The notes: generated by a model not told the origin, from the letters alone. DNA of 64,000 nucleotides from Histomonas meleagridis (GCA_020186115.1 WSYJ01000029.1:153501-217500); one strand, 5' to 3'. Shown: positions 26,389-37,079, counted from the first letter of the stretch. Numbers and translations are program-made.

Positions 26389-28710
26389 ATGAAAGTAAGT
26401 CTTCCAGAAGAATTTCGGCCTCTTGCAAAAGAGTTACATTGGAAACAAATTGAAACAAAATTGTCTGGATTGACTAGTGGCTTCTCAAAGTATGATGTTG
26501 ATGTTATAGGTCCATTTGCATTCTTTTCTCAAAATCGTGCAAAAAATTATGCATTTGCTCTTTTTGTTCCTAACTTTACGCCTTATGAACCAAAAAAGAA
26601 AGGAAGTAAGCATCTTCTCAAAATTCAATCAATTTTTAATTTCAATCAATATATTGAGTTTCAATTTAAAAAAGAAAAAGATGCAAAATCTTTCTTCAGT
26701 TATTGGGGGGACTCTCTTAAAAGTATTTCTTTATTTGTTCGAAATTTTCAATTTGAAAATCTTACATCTGCAGATCACTCCATTGAAGCGTTATTTGAAG
26801 GAAGTACAAAATTTGCTAATGTGGTATTAAATCTCAGTAACATTTCTGGAATTCGTTTTCAGACACTTAATCTTGATACTGCTGCTGTTGGCTTTGATGT
26901 TAAACTTTCTTCATTAATTACAATATCCACATGTATAGAACCTATTAAAAGCCTTGGGCATTACCCTCTCTCATGTTGTTTTGTTGTTTACGAATTTTCA
27001 ACAAAATATGGAAAACCGCCGAAAACCGTTTACTACAAATGTGCAAATGAAAACGAAATGGTAAAATGGGTTTTGCACCTATTTGCAGATGCAAATGCGC
27101 CAACAACTCCTCGAAGCCCAGCGCCTTCACCAAAACCTTCGCCAGCTCCTACTCCTCAAATTGATCATTCTGAAGAAACTAATAAAACACCTACACCTAA
27201 AAACATTACAGTCATCCCAGAATCACCAACACCTGAACCACTTTCATTAGAACCAGAAAGTGAAGAACCAGAAGAAATTCCTATAATGGTATCTGTTGAA
27301 GATATCTCAAATATTCCTTTAGAAGAAATTTCTAATGACATTGTCTCAATTGAAACAATAGAACCTGAGCCTCAGCCGCCATCACCAACAGTTGATACGC
27401 AAAAAGAACAAACTGAACAAGATGAAGAATGGCATGAAAATGAAGAAAATACCGAAGACAACTTAAGGTTTAGACTTACTGAGCTTAACGCAGAGCGTGA
27501 GCATATGTATCATCGAAAAGAATTTGTTCCACCATCATTTGAAATGATGCATGAACTTTTAAAGAAGACATCTGACTTTACATATGACACTGATGTTTCC
27601 CAACAAATCGCTAGCATTAACTCTTTGTTTGCAAGTGATGATTCTTCACAATTATTTTACAATGAAATTGAATCTTTAACAACACCTCAAATTATTGATA
27701 AAGTAATCAATAATAGTTTGAAAGACGCCAAAGTAGACTTCACAACTATGGTTGATTTCTCATATTTTCCAGATTTTACACCAAAACAATTCTGTGACGG
27801 TTTTCCGGGGTGCCCCTATTTAACCGAACTTGAACAACATCTCCAAAAGATAAAAACATGCCCAATAACCTCACACCAAGACAATGATCCATTGAATCAA
27901 CGTCTTTGTGAATTAGTTTTAATGCTTCTACTTAATGGATTTTCGATTTCAAATAAATCGTTAGTACCAGCTTTCTCTGAACTCGATATTGATATAAAAG
28001 AATATCGACACATATGTCAGCAAATGAAACAAAGGGTTAATATCCTTACACAAGCAACATTTGCATCATGTAATCTTGTATCCAAAAATTTATTAATAGT
28101 ATTCTTACGAGAAATCATTCGGAACCAAGAATGGCTTTGTAAATATTATAACACAACAGCTCTTCTTAGGTCGCATGAAACAATTGTCAAAATTATCCAA
28201 CTTTTGCGTTCTGTTGTTTCAATTTATTCATTTGACATTTTAACGGTCCCCGAATTAACGGTCGCTCAGGAAGAAGCCGATAGATATATCTTCACGCCAG
28301 CATTTGCACATAAAGAAATAGACCTATTATTCGAACCTAATTATGATCCCGTTAAAGTAATTGCGCATCAATTTAAGATGTTTCTTCGGAAAGGTTCATT
28401 ATTCCAAACTAATGATCCATGGAATGTATTGATTAATATTTGTACGAATTCTTATCAGTCACCGCTTTGGGAGTCATTTAAGAATTCGATTCTTTCCGTG
28501 AATAGATTTGAAGCTACTAACAAACGACTTGAAACTTGGATAAGCGAAGGGATTAAAAATCGAAAATTACATATATGGATAATTTTGGTGGTTGTGAACC
28601 AAAGGATTCTGCAGAATTGTTACTACCCGGAGTCATCGCTGGTACAACTCCATCGGGCATACTACATTTGTCGCGTTATATACCAATATATTTGCAACCA
28701 GAAAAAGTGA
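26389..28710 (+). CDS. PH-like and RUN-like domain protein, 773 aa
   Basis: Residues 1-230 contain two beta-rich, PH-like segments; the second ends KTVYYKCANENEMVKWVLHLF, a typical PH C-terminal helix with Trp. Residues ~240-360 are Pro/Glu/Ser/Thr-rich and disordered. The C-terminal ~300 residues resemble a RUN domain: LCELVLMLLLNGFS, then FLREIIRNQEWLCKYYNTTA, then LLRSHETIVKIIQLLRSV, and the final helices LHIWIILVVVNQRIL. RUN domains are effectors of Rab/Rap-type GTPases in membrane traffic. The PH match is moderate and the RUN match moderate. Confidence 0.6.
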   Translation: MKVSLPEEFRPLAKELHWKQIETKLSGLTSGFSKYDVDVIGPFAFFSQNRAKNYAFALFVPNFTPYEPKKKGSKHLLKIQSIFNFNQYIEFQFKKEKDAKSFFSYWGDSLKSISLFVRNFQFENLTSADHSIEALFEGSTKFANVVLNLSNISGIRFQTLNLDTAAVGFDVKLSSLITISTCIEPIKSLGHYPLSCCFVVYEFSTKYGKPPKTVYYKCANENEMVKWVLHLFADANAPTTPRSPAPSPKPSPAPTPQIDHSEETNKTPTPKNITVIPESPTPEPLSLEPESEEPEEIPIMVSVEDISNIPLEEISNDIVSIETIEPEPQPPSPTVDTQKEQTEQDEEWHENEENTEDNLRFRLTELNAEREHMYHRKEFVPPSFEMMHELLKKTSDFTYDTDVSQQIASINSLFASDDSSQLFYNEIESLTTPQIIDKVINNSLKDAKVDFTTMVDFSYFPDFTPKQFCDGFPGCPYLTELEQHLQKIKTCPITSHQDNDPLNQRLCELVLMLLLNGFSISNKSLVPAFSELDIDIKEYRHICQQMKQRVNILTQATFASCNLVSKNLLIVFLREIIRNQEWLCKYYNTTALLRSHETIVKIIQLLRSVVSIYSFDILTVPELTVAQEEADRYIFTPAFAHKEIDLLFEPNYDPVKVIAHQFKMFLRKGSLFQTNDPWNVLINICTNSYQSPLWESFKNSILSVNRFEATNKRLETWISEGIKNRKLHIWIILVVVNQRILQNCYYPESSLVQLHRAYYICRVIYQYICNQKK

Positions 28711-29781
28711 CAGTTTGTTCAGAAAATAAACTTTTTGAATGAGTAAACATTTTCTTTTGTGTCTTATTACGGATTAATGACTTGTTAAGTGTGATGCAAC
28801 TAATACAACTAATATTTGAATTGAAAAATAAAAACATTTCATGAATATAAACACGCGATTTATTTTAATAGAGCCAAACCACCAGAAGCAATTGTCTCAA
28901 CTTATTCATATTATCTAAAGGAGTGAAATTTATCGCCTGAAGATTATCGATATTGAGAAATTATTACGATAAAAGAACCACTAATTCCACATGGATCATG
29001 AAAAGTTATTGCAAATAGTGAACATTGTGGAAATAGTGAATCTTGTTTTACCTAAAGAACATTATATATTAAAATAATGAAAAGTTCAACAATAAAATTG
29101 ATTTAAATATTTCTCGCATTGTTTGGTTACAAAATTATTGAGGATACTGTTTGGGAATAATTATGAAATAGGGTCATCACTATTGGGTACTCTAATAAAG
29201 GTAATGCATATGTAAACGAAATTAATTAAAAGATTTTTTGATGAACTCCTTAAAATTTTAATAATATTTTGTTAATAAATAATATTGCAAAATATGTTTT
29301 TTATGTGTTAATAATAATAATTTTACAATCTTTTTTTTAAAAATTGTTATATATTTAAAATTTATATATTTTATCAAAAGTTATTTTCATTAGATATTGA
29401 TGAGAATATTATTTAAGTTATTCCTACTTGAAATTAATAAGCTTTTCATCAATAAACCATAAAATTCAATTTATTAAAAAATATGATTCTCAAAATTTCA
29501 ATATAACAATTACAATGTAAATGATATCACTACATAAACAGTTAGAAGTTTTATTATGGATATCGAACCTTTCACATATTTGTCATCTATAGTTATTCTT
29601 TATATTAAGAACTTGTTCAAAAAACTCAATATTGAAAATGACTTCAATATTTTAAAAACTTTTGATAGTACTCATTTACGGGCTCCTTTTAAAAATGAGT
29701 TAAAAGCACAAAATTTGTTTTTTTATTGATTTTATATCAGAATTTGAAATACGAAATTAAATCATATATTCATTTTAATAT
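28711..29781. other. 1-kb intergenic region, possible LRR decay
   Basis: No intact gene. Around 28940-29060 a weak BspA-type pattern can be read on the plus strand with stops (IKEPLIPHG, then ANSEHCGNSES), suggesting an old leucine-rich surface gene. A 57-codon ORF at 29556-29729 is listed separately. The rest is AT-rich. Confidence 0.35.
29556..29729 (+). pseudogene. 57-aa ORF, possible gene fragment
   Basis: ATG to TGA; it begins MDIEPFTYLSSIVILYIKNL and ends NELKAQNLFFY. It was too short to be assigned and no family was recognised. It could be chance or the start of a decayed gene, as the sequence after the stop is not coding-like until the next gene. Confidence 0.25.
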
Positions 29782-31323
29782 ATGGCAGACCTCCAAAACT
29801 CAAATTATAATTACCAGCAGAATTATGATCAAAATTATCAACAAAACCCTTATCAGGCAACTGATTATAATCCAACTTATGCCAATCAACAATACACTTA
29901 TGATCCATATGAAATTCAATATCAACATATACAATTTGATCAATGGCATGAAATTCCTGTTGATCAAACAGAATATTCTCAATATTGGTCAGATCCACAT
30001 CAATTCGAACCAGAACAATTCTCAAAGAACACAGTTAAAGAAAGTCGTTGCAATGATATTTTTTGGGTAATTCTATTTTTTATAAACGTTGGAGGAACAA
30101 TAGCATTATTTGTGCATGTATATTCTAAATATAATATATATTATTCTGAGCATAAAATCGCAGAAAATTCGATTAAATTTTTCTTAAAATTTTTTGGATA
30201 TGGATTATTAATAGCATTTGGCTTAAACTTATTTCATTTTCTATATGCTACTTTATTTCCAAGTTTTTATCTTAAATTTAGTTTATTAATCGATAGTATT
30301 ATAGCCACTGGTGTTGCCGTCTATTTTTATATTAAATTCCATTTATATTTTTTCTTTATATATCCCGCGATCTATGGTTTTATTTCCTTAGTCGTATTTT
30401 TATGTGTTCGAATGTTTATAGGCTTTGCGTTAGATATTTTAATACTTACATCCAAAATTATTAAAAAATTCCCTTCAATATTAATATTTGCCATTATTCA
30501 TGCAATACTACAAATGTTGTTTGTAATATTTTTCGACTTATTTTTCATCATTTTGCTTATCTCAAGTCAATCACTTTATTGGTTATTATATATCGTTATA
30601 TCATATTTATTCATAACAAAAACAATGGGATACATAATTTATATGGCAGTTTCCGGAACTGCAGCTTCATGGTATTTCTTAAATGGAACTGAATATTTCC
30701 CGAAATATCCAATCTTCGGATCATTAAAAAGAGCAATAACAACATCGTTCGGTAGCGCAGTGTTCGCAGGCGCTATACTTACAATTGCAGAATTGTTAAA
30801 TGCAATGATGAAATATTGGGCACGAATATTCTGTTGGCTTCCTTGTGTTTATTGCATTTGTACATTATTAAGGAAATGTTTGAAGTCTTTGATTTCTTTA
30901 ATTAATAGATTCGCTTTGATATATTGTTCAATTTATGGTGTGCCATTTACAGAAGGTTGTAGAAGATGGACTGAACTTTCTTGTCGTAAGTTTTGTGATG
31001 TGCTTATTAAGGATGGTTGTATATCAGCCACAATCACTTTAAATGAAATTATGTTGTTGGTAACAAGTGGTATTGTTGGATTTTACTTGGGTAATTCAGA
31101 TGAAACGAAGGGAATTTGTTGCGTTTGCGCTTGCACTTTTACATATTCATTGTTTACTATTTTGGTTCAGCCAATTTTGACAGTAGCTGATACATTGATT
31201 GTATGTTTTGCTGAAGAACCAAGCAAATTACAATATATATCAGGAAACCTTTATGAAAAATTCTGTGATCAATATCATAAAAGAGTTGAAGATAGTAAAT
31301 CAGAAATGAGCCAAGTGAATTAA
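29782..31323 (+). CDS. choline-transporter-like (SLC44/PNS1) membrane protein
   Basis: A protein of 513 residues. The first ~80 residues are a cytosolic Tyr/Gln/Asn-rich low-complexity tail. About ten transmembrane helices follow. The C-terminal half carries the SLC44 pattern: SFGSAVFAGAILTIAELLNA, then FALIYCSIYGVPFTEGCRRW, then a Cys-rich helix pair, then ADTLIVCFAEEPSKLQYISG and LYEKFCDQY at the end, as in PNS1/CTL proteins. The family is linked to choline transport and membrane lipid supply. The prion-like N-terminal tail is unusual for its length and composition. Confidence 0.82.
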   Translation: MADLQNSNYNYQQNYDQNYQQNPYQATDYNPTYANQQYTYDPYEIQYQHIQFDQWHEIPVDQTEYSQYWSDPHQFEPEQFSKNTVKESRCNDIFWVILFFINVGGTIALFVHVYSKYNIYYSEHKIAENSIKFFLKFFGYGLLIAFGLNLFHFLYATLFPSFYLKFSLLIDSIIATGVAVYFYIKFHLYFFFIYPAIYGFISLVVFLCVRMFIGFALDILILTSKIIKKFPSILIFAIIHAILQMLFVIFFDLFFIILLISSQSLYWLLYIVISYLFITKTMGYIIYMAVSGTAASWYFLNGTEYFPKYPIFGSLKRAITTSFGSAVFAGAILTIAELLNAMMKYWARIFCWLPCVYCICTLLRKCLKSLISLINRFALIYCSIYGVPFTEGCRRWTELSCRKFCDVLIKDGCISATITLNEIMLLVTSGIVGFYLGNSDETKGICCVCACTFTYSLFTILVQPILTVADTLIVCFAEEPSKLQYISGNLYEKFCDQYHKRVEDSKSEMSQVN

Positions 31324-31855
31324 TAAAGAAACCATTTGATTTCACTTTTTTCACTATAACCGTTCCGAAAAAAAGTGCTATTGACATTCAAATTTGAATG
31401 TACTTTTTTGGACAGAAAATCGAAAATAATTTCAAAATGACATAAAAAAATGGAATTTCAAGCATCGGACAATTCTTTCTTTCATATTTAAAGAATGGAA
31501 TGTTGTTTAGGCAATTTATTTTAATGTTTTTAAAAAAATTACTAATTACAATTGTATACAAAAAAAGGATAATTTCTTTTATTTATATTCTTTATATAAT
31601 GGTTTTAACTTCTTAATAATTAAAATTGATTATTTATTTTCATAACATGAGATATTCACATAATATTATTTAAGGTTAAGTGTAATAACTTTTCTTTGTG
31701 AATAACAGTTTCGTACCCAAACTACTTTTTCATTCAAGCGAAAAAATGGCGGTTATTACAGAAAAAATGTTCTCATTTTCTTACAAAAAGTAGACTTTTC
31801 TCGTAAACCAATCAAAAAATGGCCAGCGTCTTCAATTGAATTTAATAAATTAATA
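31324..31855. other. intergenic, upstream region of PP1 gene
   Basis: AT-rich, no gene. It contains GGCGGTTATTACAG near 31748, similar to the GGCGGTTAT just before Raptor. A six-codon upstream ORF at 31819-31839 lies close to the PP1 start. Confidence 0.4.
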
Positions 31856-32845
31856 ATGTCCGAACCAAACGCACAAGATATTATAAACAAGCTTTGGTCC
31901 ATTGAGCACGAGCCAAAAACAGTCCCTGCTGGTCTCTCGTTCGAAGAAATTGAGTGGATTCTTTCATCTGTGAAAAAAATATTTCTTGAACAACCTGTTC
32001 TTCTTGAACTTGCTCCACCCCTTACAATATGCGGAGATACTCATGGTCAATACCATGATCTTTTACGACTTTTAAAGATGGGAAAGGTTCCACCTCAAAC
32101 AAGATACCTATTTCTTGGTGATTATGTTGACAGAGGCGCTCAAAGCATTGAAACAGTTTGCCTTCTTTTCTGCTACAAGATTGTATATCCAAATGATTTC
32201 TTTATGCTTCGTGGAAATCATGAATGTTCATATATTAACCGTCTTTATGGTTTCTATGATGATTGCATCGACCAATACAACCTCTCCATATGGAAGAAGT
32301 TTTGTGATGTCTTTAATTGTCTTCCAATAGCCGCAATAATCGATGAAAAAATCTTTTGCATCCATGGAGGCATTTCACCAAGCTTAAATTCACTTGATGA
32401 TATCAGAGCACTTCAAAGACCAATGGAAGTTCCAGAAGAAGGTCTTCTTTGTGATTTATTGTGGTCAGATCCAGATGGTGAAATTGAAACATGGGAAGAG
32501 AACGACCGTGGAACCAGCGTATGCTTTGGCTTGCAACCAGTTGAGGATTTGCTCTCTAAACTCGGTTTTGATTTAATCTGCAGAGCGCATCAGGCGGTTA
32601 TGAACGGTTATGATTTTCCATATTATCCAAATCAAAGCGTCGTTACGCTTTTCTCTGCTCCGAACTATTGTTATGAGTTTGAGAACAAAGGAGCAATATT
32701 AACAGTCGACGAAAACCTGTTTTGTACCTTCCAAATCCTTGAACCTGTCATAGAGGATAACGATGTTATTATCGATCGTCCAGGAACACCACCAAGAGCT
32801 GGGAAATCACCAGGAGATAACTCAGAAAGCCTTACACTTGAGTAA
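31856..32845 (+). CDS. PP1-type serine/threonine protein phosphatase catalytic subunit
   Basis: A protein of 329 residues. All PPP-family motifs are present: GDTHG (60-64; usually GDIHG), GDYVDRG (88-94), RGNHE (119-123), HGGISP, and SAPNYCYEF near the C-terminus. The segment [11 protein letters not shown] and [17 protein letters not shown] match PP1 more than PP2A or PP2B. A disordered C-terminal tail (~25 residues, [17 protein letters not shown]) contains a TPPR-like site resembling the inhibitory Thr320 phosphosite of PP1. It dephosphorylates Ser/Thr with two metals. The well-expressed codon pattern stands out from the flanks. Confidence 0.93.
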   Translation: MSEPNAQDIINKLWSIEHEPKTVPAGLSFEEIEWILSSVKKIFLEQPVLLELAPPLTICGDTHGQYHDLLRLLKMGKVPPQTRYLFLGDYVDRGAQSIETVCLLFCYKIVYPNDFFMLRGNHECSYINRLYGFYDDCIDQYNLSIWKKFCDVFNCLPIAAIIDEKIFCIHGGISPSLNSLDDIRALQRPMEVPEEGLLCDLLWSDPDGEIETWEENDRGTSVCFGLQPVEDLLSKLGFDLICRAHQAVMNGYDFPYYPNQSVVTLFSAPNYCYEFENKGAILTVDENLFCTFQILEPVIEDNDVIIDRPGTPPRAGKSPGDNSESLTLE

Positions 32846-33055
32846 AACGTGATACCAATTGATTTGGTGTCATATTCAAATTTTGATTTTTTTAACTCTT
32901 CTTCAAAATATTGGACACTGTTTAAGGAGTATTGTTGCATTGTATTAATTACGCATTTGTTTATTATCTTTTATTTTTTGGTGAATTCGAAAATTTTGCA
33001 TAATTTCACAGGGTTTGTTTGGCTTATTGAATTCAATTTTTAAACGTACAAAAAG

Positions 33056-33991
33056 ATGGATGTAGCGTTCAAAACAATTTCTGGAAAAACTTTCAATCTT
33101 TGCCTTGATAAAAATTCTACAGTTCTTCAGGCAAAACAGATGCTCCAGGAAAAACATGGCTTTGACGCAGCGTCAACATCATTGATTTTCAAATCTAAAA
33201 AATTATCAGATGACCAACTACTTTTAGATTGTGGAATAGACAGCGGTAGCTTTATTATCCTATTTTCACAAAAGGTGATAAAAAAACCAAAATCTGAACC
33301 TAATATAAATCAACAGCAATTAAGCCAGGTTGAAACAAACAAAGAAGAACAAGAAAATAAACAGAATGAAACAAGTGAATATTTGGGTCCTCAAGATGAA
33401 CCACTTCCATTATTTGTACAGAAATTTGACGGATTCATCCCGGAAAATTTTGATGAAATGGTTAAAAATCTTCAAGAGGCAACACAGATGTCACAAATAG
33501 ATTGCGAGAACGCTCTTAGAGCAGCATTGTTCAAACCAGATTATGCTGCCCAATATCTTTTCTCTGGTCACATTCCTGATCCATCAAGAATGACGGTGCC
33601 AATTTTATCGGATTATGAATACAGTGACGAAGAAGAGGACTATGGTTCTATACGCGAATTACTTACCATCAAAAATCAACTTCAACAGAATCCTCAATTA
33701 TTACCTCAAATAATGGAAAAAATCAGTGCACTTGAAGGTCGGAAAGTTGATCCATTTGTCTTTCTTCAAACAATTGGGTTAAACCCGAGCGATTTTAATG
33801 TAAAAATCGAAGCTGATTCCGAATACGAAAAATCGATGCAGCAGTTCACGTCAGAAGAAAGAGAAATGATACATCGTTTAGAAAAGAAAGAAAACTCTAT
33901 GGATTCAATGACAATCATACAAGTTTTTCTTGCATGCGAAAAAAATGAAGAGCTGACTGCTTCGTGTCTCTCTTCAATGAGAGAAAAATGA
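33056..33991 (+). CDS. RAD23: RAD23 ubiquitin-shuttle protein
   Basis: A protein of 311 residues with the full RAD23 order. A ubiquitin-like domain (1-75; VAFKTISGKTFNLCLDKNST) is followed by a disordered Gln/Glu-rich linker and UBA1 (~128-165, with QIDCENALRAALFKPDYAAQYL). Next come an XPC-binding/STI1-like block (~195-250, SIRELLTIKNQLQQNPQLLP and ending in FLQTIG) and UBA2 (~268-308, SEEREMIHRLEKKE then IIQVFLACEKNEELTASCL). RAD23 delivers ubiquitinated proteins to the proteasome and helps XPC in nucleotide excision repair. The length is slightly under the usual ~370-400. Confidence 0.9.
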   Translation: MDVAFKTISGKTFNLCLDKNSTVLQAKQMLQEKHGFDAASTSLIFKSKKLSDDQLLLDCGIDSGSFIILFSQKVIKKPKSEPNINQQQLSQVETNKEEQENKQNETSEYLGPQDEPLPLFVQKFDGFIPENFDEMVKNLQEATQMSQIDCENALRAALFKPDYAAQYLFSGHIPDPSRMTVPILSDYEYSDEEEDYGSIRELLTIKNQLQQNPQLLPQIMEKISALEGRKVDPFVFLQTIGLNPSDFNVKIEADSEYEKSMQQFTSEEREMIHRLEKKENSMDSMTIIQVFLACEKNEELTASCLSSMREK

Positions 33992-34458
33992 ACAAATTTA
34001 CTGAATAAAACGTATGTGCTTAATTTTGCACCAATTATGATAAAACGGTCGCAGAACGATAGACCCTTATCGTTCTGGAATTGTAGTTTTATTTGGTCTT
34101 ATTCTCTCAAAAGCTGACGATCATTTTACGTGTAAAATATTCAATGTTTTTATCGTTTTGACAATGTGCTTCAAAGTTTACTTGTTAATGAGTTCTTCTG
34201 ATTCTTGTTCAGTTCATGTACCAAAGCTGGAGCTCTCCGTGTTCCGAAGAGGAGAGGCGATAGTTTTCACCTATTTCAGATGATCACCGTTTCGAATCAA
34301 ACGATAATGGCAGTTATGATCGTTGATGGCACCTGTGTAAATTTAGCTTTTAAAATTTGGTATTTTCATTCTTTAGATAAATTGCTTGTTAAAAACTTCA
34401 AACTTATGTGAATGTGATCAAAAAAATCGTTGTTTACTTTTATAAAAGATTATATAAT
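33992..34458. other. intergenic with a perfect hairpin
   Basis: Contains the CAGAACGATA inverted repeat listed below. An open frame at 34205-34411 appears to be chance. The neighbouring KH gene ends here on the minus strand. Confidence 0.45.
34052..34077. promoter_or_regulatory. perfect 10-bp inverted repeat CAGAACGATA / TATCGTTCTG
   Basis: Two 10-bp arms around a 6-bp loop, 60 bp after the RAD23 stop codon and next to AAAACGGTCG. The arms contain AACGATA, the core of the trichomonad Myb recognition element. It could act as a hairpin in the RAD23 3' end or as paired protein sites. Confidence 0.55.
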
Positions 34459-34947
34459 TTAATTTGTGAACCAACTATTGTGTTTTGCAACGATTCTAAA
34501 TTTCCTGCGGTGAAGCTTCATATCTTGTGTGCTTCCTGGTGGTGGTGGTTCTGCTGGTTCACCAGGGAAATAATATCTCATTGCCAAAAGAAATTGTTCA
34601 GGAAGATTCACTGTTTTACTGCCAGCCTTCCTTTTCTTGGCACGTTTTTGCGCTTTTTCTTGTAATATCTTTTGTTTTTGTGCTTTAACAGTTGATATTA
34701 AATTCAAGCAGAGGTCTTTACCTTTCTCGATATCATCTGGAGAGTTAGCCATTAATAAGATATATATTGGTCCTTCTTCATCCAGTGAAAAGCCAGAATT
34801 AATTGCACCATGAACAGTTAGACGACAATGTGATTGATCCTCGATATAATGCAAATTTTGGTTGTTAGGGCCTTCAAGGTGTGCGACAACATTAAAGTTA
34901 GCATCGCTAACACAATCAACAGGAATTCTTTCCTTCAGGCTTTCCAT
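34459..34947 (-). CDS. KH-domain RNA-binding protein (KHDC4/SF1-type KH)
   Basis: A protein of 162 residues. Residues ~5-100 match the long KH form: FNVVAHLEGPNNQNLHYIED, then CRLTVHGA, then a helix with SPDDIEKGKDLCLNLISTV. The GPNNQNLHYI stretch is typical of KHDC4/BLOM7-like proteins. The C-terminal part has a basic segment (QEKAQKRAKKRKAG) and a PGEPAEPPPPG Pro-rich motif. A role in mRNA processing is inferred from the family. The start is the ATG at 34947. Confidence 0.78.
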   Translation of the reverse strand: MESLKERIPVDCVSDANFNVVAHLEGPNNQNLHYIEDQSHCRLTVHGAINSGFSLDEEGPIYILLMANSPDDIEKGKDLCLNLISTVKAQKQKILQEKAQKRAKKRKAGSKTVNLPEQFLLAMRYYFPGEPAEPPPPGSTQDMKLHRRKFRIVAKHNSWFTN

Positions 34948-35377
34948 TATGGCACTTTTTACTTTGTTTGACTTTGTGCTAAATTCAAAAAATAAAAATA
35001 ACCTTTAAAAGAGATAACTATTTAAAAATATAACACATGTTTCCTTAATTCAACCTTATTCCAACTAAATATCACAATTAAAACAATTTAACCTTTTAAT
35101 CAAATAAATGAAATGCCAAAAAAATATAAACAAAACCGTTTAAGCATCAATAATTTATTTGATGCAAATATTAATTAATTTTAAAATTGTCAATTATTTA
35201 AAAAATGAAACACTGTTTGAAATATTTTATTTATTTCAGCATTAAAAATGGAAACACGATAGAACTTTTTGAAATTAATTCAATTATATTTGATCGTTCC
35301 CCACGTTTATTCTAAAGTTTATTACATTGAATTATAGGACGATATCTTTTGACCCGGTTTTATTTCAGCAAGCCTTT
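34948..35377. other. divergent upstream region of KH and Sec13 genes
   Basis: AT-rich sequence with no gene. The block GATCGTTCCCCACG near 35292-35305 is the only GC-richer island, about 75 bp before the Sec13 ATG. Confidence 0.4.
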
Positions 35378-36253
35378 ATGAACTCAGATATTCTCAATGT
35401 TCCATCTATTGAAAGGGTAATTGATTGTTGTTTCAACATGAATGGCACTTTGCTAGCATTCCTTTACATTGACGGCTCAGTTAAAATCTACGAGTCAGAT
35501 GAAAATCGCAAATTTTCACTTGTTGCCGAGACCTCTTCCTGTTGTCATCGTGCCACTTCCATTTCCTTTTCATCATCTGATTATGGTGCTATTTTTGTTG
35601 TATCCGATGAAGTTGGTAAAACGTATTTATATCAAAGAGTTAAAGTAGGTGAATTTAATCAAGTGATGACCTTCCAACAACACAAAAGCCCCATCAATGC
35701 AGTTGCTTTTCAACCATTTGCACTTTGTTTTGCTTCAGGTGCTTCTGATGGTTTTGTCTCATTTACCAGTTGTGACATGAAATCCTGGTCAATTCAAACA
35801 CAGAAAGTATCTGACAAAGCCGTCACTTCTTTGTCATGGTCACCACCGTCAAACATGTCATTTATTGATGATCCCAATGGGCAAGATACAACGAAACTCG
35901 TTGCTGCTTCAGCCGATGGATACTTCACTGTCTTTGCATACAACGGTACTTCATGGGCGCCATATTTAAGACCAGTTGCGGCTCACCAAGGAGCTGTGAA
36001 CGGAATTGCGTGGAGGCCATTGGCCGGATTTTCTCGATTCGAAATTGTTACGTGTGGGAATGACATGAGCGTAAAGATGTGGACATACGAGGACAATGTC
36101 TGGAGCTCGTATGAAATTTGTAAGTGCTATGAGGAGCCAATGGCCGTTCGGTGGTCAAGTTGCGGGTTTTTGTTGAGCGTAAGTTACGGAGCGAATACGA
36201 CTTCGGTTTGGAGAGAAATCGCCAATAAGCAATGGAAAGTTATAGAAGAGTAA
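35378..36253 (+). CDS. SEC13: Sec13 WD40 protein (COPII coat / nuclear pore)
   Basis: A protein of 291 residues from the ATG at 35378; a TTG extension upstream was rejected. Six WD40 blades are visible. Diagnostic parallels with Sec13 are HKSPINAVAFQP, SWSPPSNMSFIDDPNGQ (compare the Sec13 'SWAP..PGSLIDHPSGQ'), AHQGAVNGIAWRP and SYGANTTSVWREIANKQW. Sec13 is the structural edge of COPII vesicle coats and of the nuclear pore Y-complex. Blade geometry is normal and no residues look broken. It is more GC-rich than its flanks, as expected for a highly used gene. Confidence 0.9.
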   Translation: MNSDILNVPSIERVIDCCFNMNGTLLAFLYIDGSVKIYESDENRKFSLVAETSSCCHRATSISFSSSDYGAIFVVSDEVGKTYLYQRVKVGEFNQVMTFQQHKSPINAVAFQPFALCFASGASDGFVSFTSCDMKSWSIQTQKVSDKAVTSLSWSPPSNMSFIDDPNGQDTTKLVAASADGYFTVFAYNGTSWAPYLRPVAAHQGAVNGIAWRPLAGFSRFEIVTCGNDMSVKMWTYEDNVWSSYEICKCYEEPMAVRWSSCGFLLSVSYGANTTSVWREIANKQWKVIEE

Positions 36254-36629
36254 TAAAATCTGTCATTATAATAGTTTTGTTAAAGCGAAATGTTTTTTCT
36301 TCGTTCTGTTCGATTAATTATTAAATTGAATTTGTTTTTGTAATATGTTTTCTTTTTGGCTTTTTTGGATAAAGAATATCATAAAAAATGAAATTTTATG
36401 ATGAAAATATTTTTTTTTTATTAAAGCTGCTTTTTGCATTATATAGTTTTTGAAATATGAACTTATGTTCGCGAATATAAATTTATATAAATCATTAATG
36501 ATAGTATATATATTTATATAAAATATTTTACATTATTCATTTTTTTCTTGTATTTACGTATATTTCCTTTAACAATTTATTTTAGTAATAAAGTTTAAAC
36601 AAAATATTAATGTAATACAAATTATATAT

Positions 36630-36818
36630 TTATAAGAAATCATAGCAATCTTGATTTTTATAAATAATTTCTAGACAAAAAGAAGTCATAGCAAGCACAA
36701 CTACTATTCCTCCAACAACTCCAAATGAAATTACCAAAACAATACTAATGGTTTTCATTTCTTCATGATTGATCGAAGATGCTATAAAAACAATAATTTG
36801 ATCAGTTGCATTTTTACA
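36630..36818 (-). pseudogene. C-terminal transmembrane fragment of a lost surface protein
   Basis: The minus frame, bounded by stops, has no start ATG at its beginning. It reads NATDQIIVFIASSINHEEMK, then the hydrophobic span TISIVLVISFGVVGGIVVVL, then FCLEIIYKNQDCYDFL. This is the end of a single-pass membrane protein with a very short cytosolic tail. The ectodomain is missing upstream, so it is likely a pseudogene remnant. Confidence 0.5.
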
Positions 36819-37033
36819 TTAGATTGCAGTGATGAATGGAAACATTATAAAAATGATATTATAAACATGTCTTTAGGATAAAATATTTACCATTAGCAGT
36901 GTATTTATCGAAAATAATTTTTTTGAATAAAATTCAACATTTTTTCTTCAATTGAACAAACAATCGATACTTATTAGGTTTTAATATTAATTTAAAATTA
37001 TAATTAATATTGCAATTTTTTCCACGAAAATCA

Positions 37034-37053
37034 CCAACTAAATATTTAGTTGG
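37034..37053. repeat. 20-bp perfect palindrome
   Basis: CCAACTAAATATTTAGTTGG, a perfect palindrome with no loop, inside AT-rich intergenic DNA. It contains a CAACTA half-site on each strand. Confidence 0.85.
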
Positions 37054-37079
37054 CATATGACTTATAGAATAATATCATT

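Noticed and set aside
31819-31839. Six-codon upstream ORF before PP1
   Set aside because: Trichomonad 5' UTRs are usually short, so it is probably outside the transcript; no evidence of function.
35327-35377. Upstream extension of Sec13 starting at TTG
   Set aside because: Not an ATG; the ATG at 35378 gives the normal Sec13 blade start.
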